From: Bacillota bacterium
GTDB taxonomy: Bacteria; Bacillota; Clostridia; Christensenellales; Aristaeellaceae
DNA length: 64,000 nt
Reading direction: 5' to 3'
Assembly (NCBI GenBank): GCA_023395615.1
Contig: JAEWYP010000031.1
Location: 12,292-76,291 of the forward strand
Shown piece by piece: positions 43,112 to 51,579 of this stretch; within the stretch, counting starts at the first letter, position 1, and every line of letters begins with the position of its first letter. The notes beneath the pieces were generated by a model. The model searched no databases. It was not told where the DNA came from and saw only the letters and a program-made list of their open reading frames with translations. The position numbers were made by a program, and so were the translations under genes.

Positions 43112-43672
43112 AAAACGGGTGGAAAACCAAATTGGCACACTTGGCGCAACGCAGAATCCGCAAGGCTTGCATGCGTTCTCCACGCCCTTCCCACAACGCT
43201 TTCCACAGATAAACTTTTTTCTCCTCGCATACTCCACGCCGGAAAGCCAGCCTTTCCACCCTCCCCAGCTGGAAAGAACGCCCGGCCTTCGAAGCGGGAA
43301 ACTGGGGTTTTCAGGCAACTTTGCCATGTTCAGGCTCGCTCATTCCACGGGTTTCCCACATCCCCCCGCGTTTCCTTTCCGCCTGTCCTGAAGGGCTTTC
43401 GAGCTTTCCCACATTCCCGCAAAGTTGGAACCGTTCAAAAGATGTGGAAGGCTGCACCGCTGGAAATGCAAGGATTACAGAATTGTTAAATTCCATATTA
43501 TGGTTGTTGCATTTCCCCTTCTCTCCGGCTTCGGCGTTCGCGTAGTCTCCTGCAAAAACAGCTTTACATGAATTTCACACGCGTTTCCCATCCATTATCC
43601 ACATTTATACTTACGATATTCCACATGGTTTTCCACGCCGTTTCGCAAACCCCCGCAGTACAGGGAAAAGCG

Positions 43673-43701
43673 TTGTTTTCCCCTCCCGTATCTGCTATGA
43701 T
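43673..43701 (+). promoter_or_regulatory. Promoter of the flavoprotein gene
   Basis: TTGTTT (43673-43678), 17 bases, TGC-TATGAT with the extended -10 (TATGAT at 43696-43701). The start codon at 43725 follows after a short leader holding the GGGAGGG ribosome binding site. Confidence 0.65.
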
Positions 43702-43724
43702 ACGTCCGTAGGGAGGGATTGGGC

Positions 43725-45002
43725 ATGACCACGGCGATCATTGGCGGAGGCGCGGCGGGCGTGGCGGCTGCTATCGCGGCCACGGAGTGCGGGCAGCATG
43801 TGCTGGTACTGGAACGCAACCGCAAACCACTGAAGAAGCTGGGCGTTACCGGTAACGGCCGGGGTAACCTGCTTAATTCCGGCGTATCTGTCTATTATGG
43901 CGACGCGGCTTTCGCCCGCGATGTTTTGGCCGGGATGGGCTATCCTCAGCTGAAAGCTTTCTTTGAAGGTCTTGGCGTACCGCTGCGGCAGGAAAACGAG
44001 GGATGGATTTATCCGGCCGCGCTGCAGGCGGCCGTAGCGGTCGAGGCGCTGCTGCTGCGCGCCGGGCAGTTAGGTGTCACCTTCCTGACCAACACGCGCG
44101 CGGAGAGCCTTACCCGGGAAAACGACGGCTTTATCATCCACGCTCTGCACACCGAACCCGCGCCGGAAACCCGCGGCAAAACGCGCACCCCCGCTGTAGA
44201 ACGCCGGGAAACAATACGCGCAGATCGGGTGATCGTCACGGTCGGCGGCGCGGCCGCGCCAGCGCACGGCACAGATGGAACAGGCTATGCCCTGCTCACG
44301 GCATTCGGTCACCGGCTGTCGCCGCTTAAGCCCGCGCTTTGCGCACTGCTGACCGACCCACGCCGCATCGCCGGGCTTGCCGGGCAACGGACGCGCGTAA
44401 CCCTCACGCTGGTTTCTCCTGCAGACAGAACACTGAAACACACAGAGGGTGAAGTGTTGTTTGGCGACGATGCGATCAGCGGGATTGCAGCCATGCAGCT
44501 CGCGCGTTTTGCGGAACCCGGCGCGACCCTGTCGATAGACCTGCGCCCCGCGCTGGCGCTATCCGGCGCGGAGCACAGCGAGATGGTCGCCTTTCTTTCG
44601 CGGCTTGCGGCCCTACGGTCGGATCGTACCCTTGGAGACCTGTTCACCGGCGCATTTGCCTATCCTCTGGCCCGGCTGATCCTGCGGGAATCCGGGGTGG
44701 GCGAGCCGGGCGCGCCGATCGCCACCCTGAACGCTTCCCGGATGGATCGTCTGGCCGAAACTATCGCCGCCTTGCGCCTGCCGATTGCCGGTACACGCGG
44801 GTTTGAGCAGGCACAGGTGACCGCGGGCGGCATCGTTACGGAGGATTTTGACCCTGCCACACTGCAAAGCCGCCTATGCCCGGGCCTGTACGCCGCCGGC
44901 GAGGTGCTGGATGTGGACGGAGATTGCGGCGGTTTTAACCTGATGTTCGCGTTTGCCAGCGGGTTACTCGCAGGCCGCGGATCAGCGCGCATAAACGAAT
45001 AG
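43725..45002 (+). CDS. BaiN/HI0933-family FAD-dependent oxidoreductase
   Basis: 425 residues. The N-terminal dinucleotide motif is IIGGGAAGVAAAIAA, followed by the family phrase KKLGVTGNGRGNLLN, and the C terminus closes with the FAD loop GLYAAGEVLDVDGDCGGFNL. This family (HI0933, YhiN, BaiN) is widespread; one member was linked to bile-acid dehydroxylation, but most roles are unknown. I use the ATG at 43725, eight bases after GGGAGGG, rather than the TTG two codons upstream. It is followed closely by tilS and hpt in a small housekeeping group. Confidence 0.9.
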   Translation: MTTAIIGGGAAGVAAAIAATECGQHVLVLERNRKPLKKLGVTGNGRGNLLNSGVSVYYGDAAFARDVLAGMGYPQLKAFFEGLGVPLRQENEGWIYPAALQAAVAVEALLLRAGQLGVTFLTNTRAESLTRENDGFIIHALHTEPAPETRGKTRTPAVERRETIRADRVIVTVGGAAAPAHGTDGTGYALLTAFGHRLSPLKPALCALLTDPRRIAGLAGQRTRVTLTLVSPADRTLKHTEGEVLFGDDAISGIAAMQLARFAEPGATLSIDLRPALALSGAEHSEMVAFLSRLAALRSDRTLGDLFTGAFAYPLARLILRESGVGEPGAPIATLNASRMDRLAETIAALRLPIAGTRGFEQAQVTAGGIVTEDFDPATLQSRLCPGLYAAGEVLDVDGDCGGFNLMFAFASGLLAGRGSARINE

Positions 45003-45049
45003 CACGTCGCAACTCACCTGCACGGCCATATCCGCGCGAGGCGCGCATA

Positions 45050-45078
45050 TTGCCGAAAGTCACCGAAAATGGTACAAT
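45050..45078 (+). promoter_or_regulatory. Promoter directly before tilS
   Basis: TTGCCG (45050-45055), 17 bases, TACAAT (45073-45078). A start about seven bases after the -10 would fall on the tilS ATG (45085), which has no ribosome binding site. This predicts a leaderless transcript. Confidence 0.5.
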
Positions 45079-45084
45079 CAGCCT

Positions 45085-46578
45085 ATGAATGAACAGCTTT
45101 TTTCGGCGGCGGAAGCCGCCCTGCGCAAAGCGGGCCTGCTGCGTCCGGGCGTTACGCTGCTGGTTGCGTTCAGCGGCGGCGCGGACTCGGTCGTATTGCT
45201 GCGCACGCTGTGCGGGCTGGCTCCCACGTACGGCTTGACCGTGCGCGCGGCACATGTGGAACATGGTCTGCGAGGAGAAGCCTCCCTGCGCGACGCACGT
45301 TTCTGCGAGGCGTTATGCGGGGAACTTTCCGTTCCGTTTTCCTGCGACCACGCGACGCTTTCGGGCGGCATGGACGACCCGGGCGCCGAGGCGCGGGCGC
45401 GCGACGCGCGCTACGCCCTGCTGCTTGCCCGCGCGAAGGCTTGCGGCGCGGACGCGCTGGTGCTGGCCCATCACAGGGACGATCAGGCGGAAACGGTGCT
45501 GGCTCGCCTTACCCGCGGGAGCGGCGCGCGCGGCCTAACCGGGATGCGCGAACAGACGATCCGCGAGGGCTTGATGATTCTTCGCCCGTTCTTAAGCGTT
45601 TCCAAGCGTGAGCTTACCGACGCGCTGGGCACTCTGCCGCACTGCGAGGATGAAACCAACACCCTGCCCTGCTGCCAGCGCAACCGCCTGCGCACGGAAG
45701 TGCTGCCGTTACTCACACAGGAAAACCCGCGCGCGGCCGAGCATATCGCCCAAAGCGCCCACCTGCTGGCGCTGGATGAGGATTGCCTGATGGCACAGGC
45801 TGAGCGGCTGTCGGCCCGTGCACTTTGCACAATTCCCCCATTTTTCTGTATGGAAAAAGCGCCCCTGCTCACCGCGCCGGATGCGGTAGCCCTGCGTACG
45901 CTTCGCAGCTTTGCGGAACGCGGTATGGCGCTGGCACTGTCCGGCAGAGCCTCGCCGGACGGAATCGCCCCGACGGACCCGGAGGCCGGTTTGCCGGAGG
46001 AGCACTCCCTTTCCGCACAGGACTCCCTCCGTTTGTTTGCCCTGTTATCCGCGCCGGACGGCGAAACCCTCAACCTTCCAATCGGGCTGAAGGCGTTAGT
46101 TACTCCGCGCTATGTGCAACTTGTGCGTATGGCGGACGGTTCGCCGCTGTGCGCCGTGCCCACGCCCGCGCCACAGGGCGGGCTGATCCATCGGGCACGG
46201 CTTCGCTTCGGCGGGCTGACGTTCCGCTTTACCCCGTATACGCCGGGGGAATCACCGGTTCCAGACGGGCTGCGGAGCGTTACGCTGCCCAGCGCCACGC
46301 TGGCCCGCGCAGTGCTTCGCACATCGCAGTCGGGCGACCATATTCACCCATTCGGCGCACCCGGAGGAAAACCGCTGCGCCGGTACTGGATCGACCACAA
46401 GGTAGACCTTCCCTTCCGAGCTTTCATCCCCCTGCTGTGTGTGGACGACGAGGTATTGTGGGCCCCGGGCGCAGGCGCGTCGGAAGCGACCCGCCAAACC
46501 GACCGCCCCTCGATCCGTATCAACGTATCAGGCCGTATGCCATGGTTGCCATCCAACCCTGAAAAGCCTTCCAAATGA
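45085..46578 (+). CDS. tilS: tRNA(Ile)-lysidine synthetase
   Basis: 497 residues. It converts the CAU-anticodon cytidine of tRNA-Ile2 to lysidine with ATP. The N-type ATP pyrophosphatase PP-loop is LVAFSGGADSVVLLRTL near residue 25; later family marks are LAHHRDDQAETVLARLTRGSG and RNRLRTEVLP. The C-terminal substrate-binding domain ends with GDHIHPFG and a W/R-rich close, giving a normal full length. The ATG has no Shine-Dalgarno sequence and lies at the predicted transcription start. Its stop overlaps an ATG (ATGA at 46575), but hpt starts 24 bases further at a proper site. Confidence 0.94.
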   Translation: MNEQLFSAAEAALRKAGLLRPGVTLLVAFSGGADSVVLLRTLCGLAPTYGLTVRAAHVEHGLRGEASLRDARFCEALCGELSVPFSCDHATLSGGMDDPGAEARARDARYALLLARAKACGADALVLAHHRDDQAETVLARLTRGSGARGLTGMREQTIREGLMILRPFLSVSKRELTDALGTLPHCEDETNTLPCCQRNRLRTEVLPLLTQENPRAAEHIAQSAHLLALDEDCLMAQAERLSARALCTIPPFFCMEKAPLLTAPDAVALRTLRSFAERGMALALSGRASPDGIAPTDPEAGLPEEHSLSAQDSLRLFALLSAPDGETLNLPIGLKALVTPRYVQLVRMADGSPLCAVPTPAPQGGLIHRARLRFGGLTFRFTPYTPGESPVPDGLRSVTLPSATLARAVLRTSQSGDHIHPFGAPGGKPLRRYWIDHKVDLPFRAFIPLLCVDDEVLWAPGAGASEATRQTDRPSIRINVSGRMPWLPSNPEKPSK

Positions 46579-46598
46579 CGATAAAGGAGCGTACATGT

Positions 46599-47156
46599 AT
46601 GAATCAGGATTCTCCGCTGTATAAGGATCTGGCCGAGGTGCTCTATAACGAGGAACAGTTAAAGGAAGCCGTTCAGAAACTGGGCGCACGCATCACCCAC
46701 GATTACCACGGCAAATCGCCGCTGGTGGTGTGCATCTTAAAAGGCGCCAGCGTGTTCTTTACCGACCTGATCCGCGCCATCGACCTGCCGCTGGAGATTG
46801 AGTTTATGGCCATCTCCAGCTACGGGGCCAGCACCGTATCCAGCGGCGAAGTCCGTATGGTGAAGGACCTGGACCGCCCCATTCTGGGCCGGGATGTGCT
46901 GATTGTGGAGGACATCGTGGACAGCGGCATGACGCTCTCCTTCCTGAAGCGGACGCTGACCAACCGCGGCGCGAGCAGCCTGCGGCTGGTAACGCTGCTG
47001 GATAAGCCCAGCCGCCGCACCGTGCCGCTGACGGTGGATTATTCCTGTTTCCAGATCCCGGATGCGTTCGTGGTGGGGTACGGGCTGGATTACGACGAGA
47101 AATACCGCAACCTGCCCGTGGTGGGTGTGCTGGACCCGAAGGTATACACAAAGTAA
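46599..47156 (+). CDS. hpt: Hypoxanthine phosphoribosyltransferase
   Basis: 185 residues. It salvages hypoxanthine and guanine with PRPP to make IMP and GMP. The PRPP-binding motif VLIVEDIVDSGMTL is intact (about 95-110), with the earlier loop LKGASVFFTDL and the C-terminal purine-contact FVVGYGLDYDEKYRNLP. AAAGGAG nine bases before the ATG at 46599 sets the start. The tilS-hpt order is the common one in Firmicutes (there often followed by ftsH, which is not present here). A strong terminator follows. Confidence 0.95.
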   Translation: MNQDSPLYKDLAEVLYNEEQLKEAVQKLGARITHDYHGKSPLVVCILKGASVFFTDLIRAIDLPLEIEFMAISSYGASTVSSGEVRMVKDLDRPILGRDVLIVEDIVDSGMTLSFLKRTLTNRGASSLRLVTLLDKPSRRTVPLTVDYSCFQIPDAFVVGYGLDYDEKYRNLPVVGVLDPKVYTK

Positions 47157-47167
47157 AATATTCCCGT

Positions 47168-47198
47168 GGCGCTCCGCAAAAAGCGGAGCGCCTTTTTT
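47168..47198 (+). terminator. Rho-independent terminator of the tilS-hpt unit
   Basis: Perfect ten-base stem GGCGCTCCGC (47168-47177) with 47183-47192, loop AAAAA, then six T (47193-47198). It is 12 bases after the hpt stop. Confidence 0.95.
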
Positions 47199-47548
47199 GA
47201 TCCTCTCAAGGCAGCATATTTATAATATGAAAGAACGCTTCTTACAGGGAGCAGGTTGTATGGTCGCCGTCATACATCCAAGGTTTCCGCGCCTCGCACC
47301 GTTTCCCTGCCGGAAGTCCGTTTTCGCGAATATATTCTACCATTCCGGGAGGATCACGCCCATTTTTCACTTTCGTCCCAAAAAGGTCCGAAGGTGCAGA
47401 ATTACGTGTAAATCAGCGTGAAAATAACAAACCAAATCAGGAACCTTCTGTCTTTTTATTTTCCGGTCACCTCTCTATACTTTTCATAGAACCATTCCAC
47501 CAGCGATTGATCTGCCTGGAATTGGCAATCATAAAAAAGGAGAAAACC
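47199..47548. other. Intergenic region before the secreted esterase (350 bp)
   Basis: I see no gene or RNA. A TATACT near 47478 could be the -10 of the following gene, but its -35 is poor. A short ORF after TATAATATG near 47220 has no ribosome binding site and is not convincing. Confidence 0.35.
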
Positions 47549-49492
47549 ATGAAGAAAATTTTCAGCCTCGCCGTTGCGTGCGTTCTCTGCCTTACCTGTT
47601 TCTCCGCCAGCGCGCTGGCCGACGTCTACCACCAGCACCAGAGCAATCCTGCGGGCATCGAAACCATCGAAGCAATCCACTCGGGCGCTGTGGATTATAT
47701 GACGAAGGAATATCCCGGCAAAACCTTCAAACCAGACCCCGCGCTGGATACCTATCCAGCCGGAACCACCTACGTATACCGTTCCGCAGGGATGTTTAAC
47801 AGCGATACCGCCGCGGATCGGATGAACACCAATTTTCTGGTTTACACGGACAAAACGTTCGCCAGCGCGGATGAAGCCCTCGCCTACTTAAAAACGCTGG
47901 GGCTTACGGACCTCGCGGATGAAGCGACCGGAAGCGTCGTGCTGGTTTCCCCGATCGACGCTAAAAACGGATATGGCGCCGCGGATCAGACCGCCTATTA
48001 CCAGCTTCAGTCCGTGATGTGCAACATCAACTACATGAGCTTCGGCGCGGATAAAACCATCAGTTATATCGCCGATCCCGGTTATTTCGGCGGCGTCGCC
48101 TACCGTTACCTCATCGGGATCGATGGCGGCGCGACGTTCCTGAACAACTACGTTGCCAGCACGTTTGATTACATCAGTCGGATCGCCGGAATGCTGCTTG
48201 TGAACGGGCAGATGGAATCCATCCGGCAGGTAGCCGCCCCCGTGCCTGTCTATCTGGTAAACAGCGCGGAGGATATCGTCGCGAAATACCGGCAGGCCAA
48301 CGGCACGGATGCGTCGGAGGAGACCCAGGCAACGCTGACCACCTATAATCAGGCGCTGCCCCTGCAGAAAGTCGTCGTTGCCAAAGACGCCGGCAAGGAC
48401 GCCGCCAGCTATATCCACGACGCGTATTACAACCTATTCATCCATGCGATGCGCATTCCGGTCGTAAAAGCGGGGCTGTACACACCGGCAGGCGCATATA
48501 ACGACCACAACTTCAACCAGGCACCCTATTCGCTCAGCGAGCGCAACCCGATCCTGAACGGAAAAACACCGGATGGAATCAACGTGATTGAGCATCAGGA
48601 GGATCGTTTCAGCGACATCAAAGCTTCCGACGGCGAATACCTGAACACCTGGTACGAGTTTCTGCCGCAGGAAGTGCTGGACGGCACGGCGGCCAGCCAC
48701 AGCATCCCGCTGATCCTTGCCAACCATGGCGGCGGAGACGACCCCGTACAGGCTGTGGATGAAACGGGCCTGCTGACGCTTGCCGGCAAAGAGCGTTTCG
48801 CCATCGTAGCGCCCCGGTATGCCTCCGACGTGGCGGGCAGCTCCGTATTCTCCCCCTCCCCTTATGACACTAACGGCCAGGCATTGCCCGCGCTGGTGAG
48901 CTACATGCTGGCGCAGTACCCACAGCTGGATCCTTCCCGCGTATATGTAACCGGGTATTCCATGGGCGGCAGCGCAACCATAGAGGCCATTTCAAGCGCA
49001 CCCACCCTGTTTGCGGCGGCGGTACCCATGGCCGCAGCCACCCCAACCATGACCAGCTCCTATGTGCCGACCGACGCGCAGGCGGCGCAGTTTACCAGCT
49101 GCGATCTGCCCATTCTGTTTACCACCTCGTCGTTTGATCTGCCCGCCGCGATGAACCAGGCCGCCGGCACGCTTGGCGACAGCTATTTGGAGCATATTAA
49201 CCGTTTCCTCGGTTTCAACGAAATGAAAACGTATACTTACGATTTTAACGCCTACCCGCTCGTGGGTTTCCCTGCTGACCGCATCGTTAAAACGAAGCTG
49301 AACGGCGAATACAACAACACCACCTGGTACCTTAATAACGACGCGGGCGTACCCATGGTGGGCGTAAGCTTTACCGAGTTCCTTCCCCACGGCCTGTACC
49401 CCGAGTATGGCAAACTGGCCTGGAACTTTATGAAGCACTATGCCCGCAACGCGCAAACCGGCGCAATTGAGTACAACCCCTATGTAGATTGA
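47549..49492 (+). CDS. Secreted esterase of the PHB-depolymerase/CE1-like type
   Basis: 647 residues. A signal peptide covers about 1-24 (cleavage after SALA). The first 250 residues are a domain I do not recognise. The second half is an alpha/beta-hydrolase: HGGGDDP oxyanion region near 395, nucleophile elbow GYSMGGSA near 470 and a late His in FLPHGLYPEYGK. This resembles polyhydroxybutyrate-depolymerase-like or feruloyl-esterase-like secreted enzymes. AAGGAG precedes the ATG at 47549. It stands alone between terminators. The target is likely an extracellular ester of plant or polymer origin; this is inference. Confidence 0.8.
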   Translation: MKKIFSLAVACVLCLTCFSASALADVYHQHQSNPAGIETIEAIHSGAVDYMTKEYPGKTFKPDPALDTYPAGTTYVYRSAGMFNSDTAADRMNTNFLVYTDKTFASADEALAYLKTLGLTDLADEATGSVVLVSPIDAKNGYGAADQTAYYQLQSVMCNINYMSFGADKTISYIADPGYFGGVAYRYLIGIDGGATFLNNYVASTFDYISRIAGMLLVNGQMESIRQVAAPVPVYLVNSAEDIVAKYRQANGTDASEETQATLTTYNQALPLQKVVVAKDAGKDAASYIHDAYYNLFIHAMRIPVVKAGLYTPAGAYNDHNFNQAPYSLSERNPILNGKTPDGINVIEHQEDRFSDIKASDGEYLNTWYEFLPQEVLDGTAASHSIPLILANHGGGDDPVQAVDETGLLTLAGKERFAIVAPRYASDVAGSSVFSPSPYDTNGQALPALVSYMLAQYPQLDPSRVYVTGYSMGGSATIEAISSAPTLFAAAVPMAAATPTMTSSYVPTDAQAAQFTSCDLPILFTTSSFDLPAAMNQAAGTLGDSYLEHINRFLGFNEMKTYTYDFNAYPLVGFPADRIVKTKLNGEYNNTTWYLNNDAGVPMVGVSFTEFLPHGLYPEYGKLAWNFMKHYARNAQTGAIEYNPYVD

Positions 49493-49514
49493 TCCGTTCT
49501 GGCATCCCTTGTCA

Positions 49515-49550
49515 AAACCCTTTCAGGCTGCACGCAGCCTGAAAGGGTTT
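49515..49550. terminator. Bidirectional hairpin terminator
   Basis: Seventeen-base perfect arms (49515-49531 and 49534-49550, AAACCCTTTCAGGCTGC type) with a tiny loop, between the plus-strand esterase and the minus-strand coiled-coil gene. Three or four T follow on each strand. The palindrome is flanked by direct TTGTCAA words (49509-49515 and 49549-49555). A weaker CGTCCCC/GGGGAGACG hairpin followed by a T-rich stretch lies at 49572-49610. Confidence 0.75.
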
Positions 49551-49680
49551 GTCAACGGTCTGAATCGGCCCCGTCCCCCTTGTTGGGGAGACGAGGCCTC
49601 TTATTTTTATCATTGTTTTCAGGCGCTGTGCCCGTTTCATTCCATCCACAGGCGGTTGGCAACCGGTCGCCAGATCCCGT

Positions 49681-51573
49681 TTACTGCCATGCGCTGCGAA
49701 GGATAAACGATAAGCTGTTCGCTTCCCCCGCCTGCACAAGGTCGTAGTGTTCGTTTCCCCGGGTGCGTTCGGCAATCGCTTCGTAACGGTCCAACCAGGC
49801 AATCGCATCGTCGTTCAGCTTCGGCAGCAGTTGTGCAATCGCTTTATCTTTTGCTTTGTTCAGCCCGTTGTTCAGCTCTTTCGCGCCGCTCGCCAGTTCG
49901 GCTGCGCCACCGGCCAGTTTTTCCGTGCCCGCCTGCAGGTCCGCCGCACCGTTGGCCAGCTTACCAACGCCTTCGCAAAGCGTTGCCGCGCCTTCGCCCG
50001 CACTGGTAACCCCGTCGGTGTATTGCTTCAGGCCCTGTTGAAATTTCGCGTACTCGTCCAGCTGATTTTTCAGCGCGCTCAGCTTTGCGGCGCCTTCTTT
50101 GGCCTGTTCCAACAGCGGCTGAACCTGCCGGTCAATTTTTTCCTGTACCTCTTTGGATGTCAGGTTTTCTTCCACCAGTTTGTTTTCCTGCTCCGTCACG
50201 GCATCTTCGATCTGCTTCTGCACGTCGGCGGAGCTCATCTGCTGTTCTACGGCAGCGTCAATGCCCGCCTGTTGCTGCTTGGTAACCTGCCCGGCTTTTA
50301 CGGCGGCATCATACTGCTCCACGGTCAGGTTCAGGTTGGCCGCTTTCAGCACCGCCTGCAGCACGGTGGCCTGCGCTGCGCTGGTCACCTGTTTGCGAAT
50401 TTCATCCTCATTCTTGTGCACCGCTTCGGTCACCTGCCGCCGCGCCGCCTCGTTCGCTTTTGCGCGGATTCCGCTCTCCGACAGGTTATCCAGCGTGCCC
50501 CCCAACACCTGCGCATAGTTCGCCTGCGTAAGCGCGGGCAGATCGGGCATTGACGTTTGCAGCTCGGCTGTCGCGGCGGCCAGCAGCGAATCGAACACCT
50601 TCGACGCCGCGGCGTTCAGCTCGTCGTTGTTGCCTTGCAGCTCGCTCAGGCCCCCGTTTAAATCATTCAAACCGTTTTGAGCCTGCTTAAGTCCGTCGCA
50701 GAGGCTTTCAGCGCCGGTGTCCAGCCCGTCTGCGCCCGTTTTGAGGCTGTCGGCGCCGGTCTGCAGGGCATCCGCGCCGTTCAGCAGCGACACAACACCG
50801 CTCATCGCATCGTAAAGCTCGCCGCTTCCGGAAATTTCCCGGCCGTCGCGTATCGCCGTCAGGTCGTCCGTCAGCTCACGCAGAAAGCCGCTCGCGTCAT
50901 CGTAGGATTCGCTCAGCCTGCTCACCGCCTTTTCGATGGGTTCCGAGGTGACGAACGTCATCACGTCGCCGGGGGTGAAGTGATCTGCATCAAACGTTAC
51001 GGTAAACGACGTCGGCAGTTCGTCGATCTCGCCGCAGGCGGTTACGCCGTAGCCAACCACCAGCGAGCGGCTGCCATCGGTAAAGGTAAAACCGTTCTCC
51101 ACCTGAACGTTCCGGCAGGCCTCCCCGTCCAGCAGCAGGGCGGAGCATGCCAGATGCGGCGTATCGGAGTCCGTACCATACCGCACGGTCATTTGAACGG
51201 CACCGGTCAGTTCCGACCCCGGCGCGGCCGCCTGCCCGTCCAGCGTGCAGTTCAGCGTCGGCCGCACAGGCAGCGGTTCCTTCCCGACGCCCTGATAAAA
51301 CACATCCTCGCCGGCTGCGTTCCACGTAATCGTGTCCCCGTCCAGCGTAAACGTACGGCTATCCTTCGTGTTCTGTATCTGCGTCAGCGCCGTGCTGTCG
51401 GTTAGCGTATCGCTCTTTTCCGGGTTATCCAGCCAAACGCTGTCGATTACCGTACGGGCCGAACCATCGGCGTTGAGCACCCCATAAACTCTTTCGTGCT
51501 TTTCGGCACTTGCGCCGGTCGCTACCAGCAGCAGGGCGGCTGTGAGAACCGACAATACTTTCTGATGTCTCAT
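49681..51573 (-). CDS. Exported coiled-coil protein, partner of the MMPL exporter
   Basis: 630 residues. A signal peptide (to about 23, TGASA) leads to a beta-rich N-domain (about 25-210), then a long helical region. Here GA-x-x-L pseudo-repeats (GADALQTGADSLKTGADGLD) recall the YhgE/Pip and phage-infection-protein class, with a second block near the C terminus (LANGAADLQAGTEKLAGGAA). The C-terminal membrane helices of YhgE are missing. It starts six bases after the stop of the MMPL gene, so the two are cotranslated. It probably forms a periplasm-like, surface-side adaptor that spans or gates the exporter. The function is inferred from layout. Confidence 0.7.
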   Translation of the reverse strand: MRHQKVLSVLTAALLLVATGASAEKHERVYGVLNADGSARTVIDSVWLDNPEKSDTLTDSTALTQIQNTKDSRTFTLDGDTITWNAAGEDVFYQGVGKEPLPVRPTLNCTLDGQAAAPGSELTGAVQMTVRYGTDSDTPHLACSALLLDGEACRNVQVENGFTFTDGSRSLVVGYGVTACGEIDELPTSFTVTFDADHFTPGDVMTFVTSEPIEKAVSRLSESYDDASGFLRELTDDLTAIRDGREISGSGELYDAMSGVVSLLNGADALQTGADSLKTGADGLDTGAESLCDGLKQAQNGLNDLNGGLSELQGNNDELNAAASKVFDSLLAAATAELQTSMPDLPALTQANYAQVLGGTLDNLSESGIRAKANEAARRQVTEAVHKNEDEIRKQVTSAAQATVLQAVLKAANLNLTVEQYDAAVKAGQVTKQQQAGIDAAVEQQMSSADVQKQIEDAVTEQENKLVEENLTSKEVQEKIDRQVQPLLEQAKEGAAKLSALKNQLDEYAKFQQGLKQYTDGVTSAGEGAATLCEGVGKLANGAADLQAGTEKLAGGAAELASGAKELNNGLNKAKDKAIAQLLPKLNDDAIAWLDRYEAIAERTRGNEHYDLVQAGEANSLSFILRSAWQ

Positions 51574-51579
51574 ACTCGA

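Larger units (their letters stand above)
42890..43724. other. Long divergent intergenic region with DnaA-like boxes (835 bp)
   Basis: The nrdD leader and promoter occupy the left part and the flavoprotein promoter the right end. Between them is pyrimidine-rich non-coding sequence with many TTCCAC/TTCCCAC words. Two match the DnaA consensus TTWTNCACA exactly: TTATCCACA at 43595-43603 and TTTTCCACA on the minus strand at 43108-43116. Near matches lie around 43201, 43357, 43407, 43442, 43618 and 43630. I see no gene; the open frames across it lack ribosome binding sites. Confidence 0.4.

Noticed and set aside
42912..43391. Plus-strand gene in the nrdD upstream region
   Set aside because: Low-complexity proline- and arginine-rich product across the nrdD promoter and its NrdR boxes, with no ribosome binding site.
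41069..43489. 806-residue plus-strand open frame opposite nrdD
   Set aside because: It is a high-GC shadow of nrdD: no family likeness, no ribosome binding site, and nrdD matches its family over full length.
43096..43640. Chromosomal replication origin
   Set aside because: DnaA-like boxes are present, but no AT-rich unwinding region with dnaA, dnaN, rpmH or gid genes is near.
47219..47421. Short gene after hpt
   Set aside because: Lies directly behind a strong terminator, has no ribosome binding site and no recognisable product.
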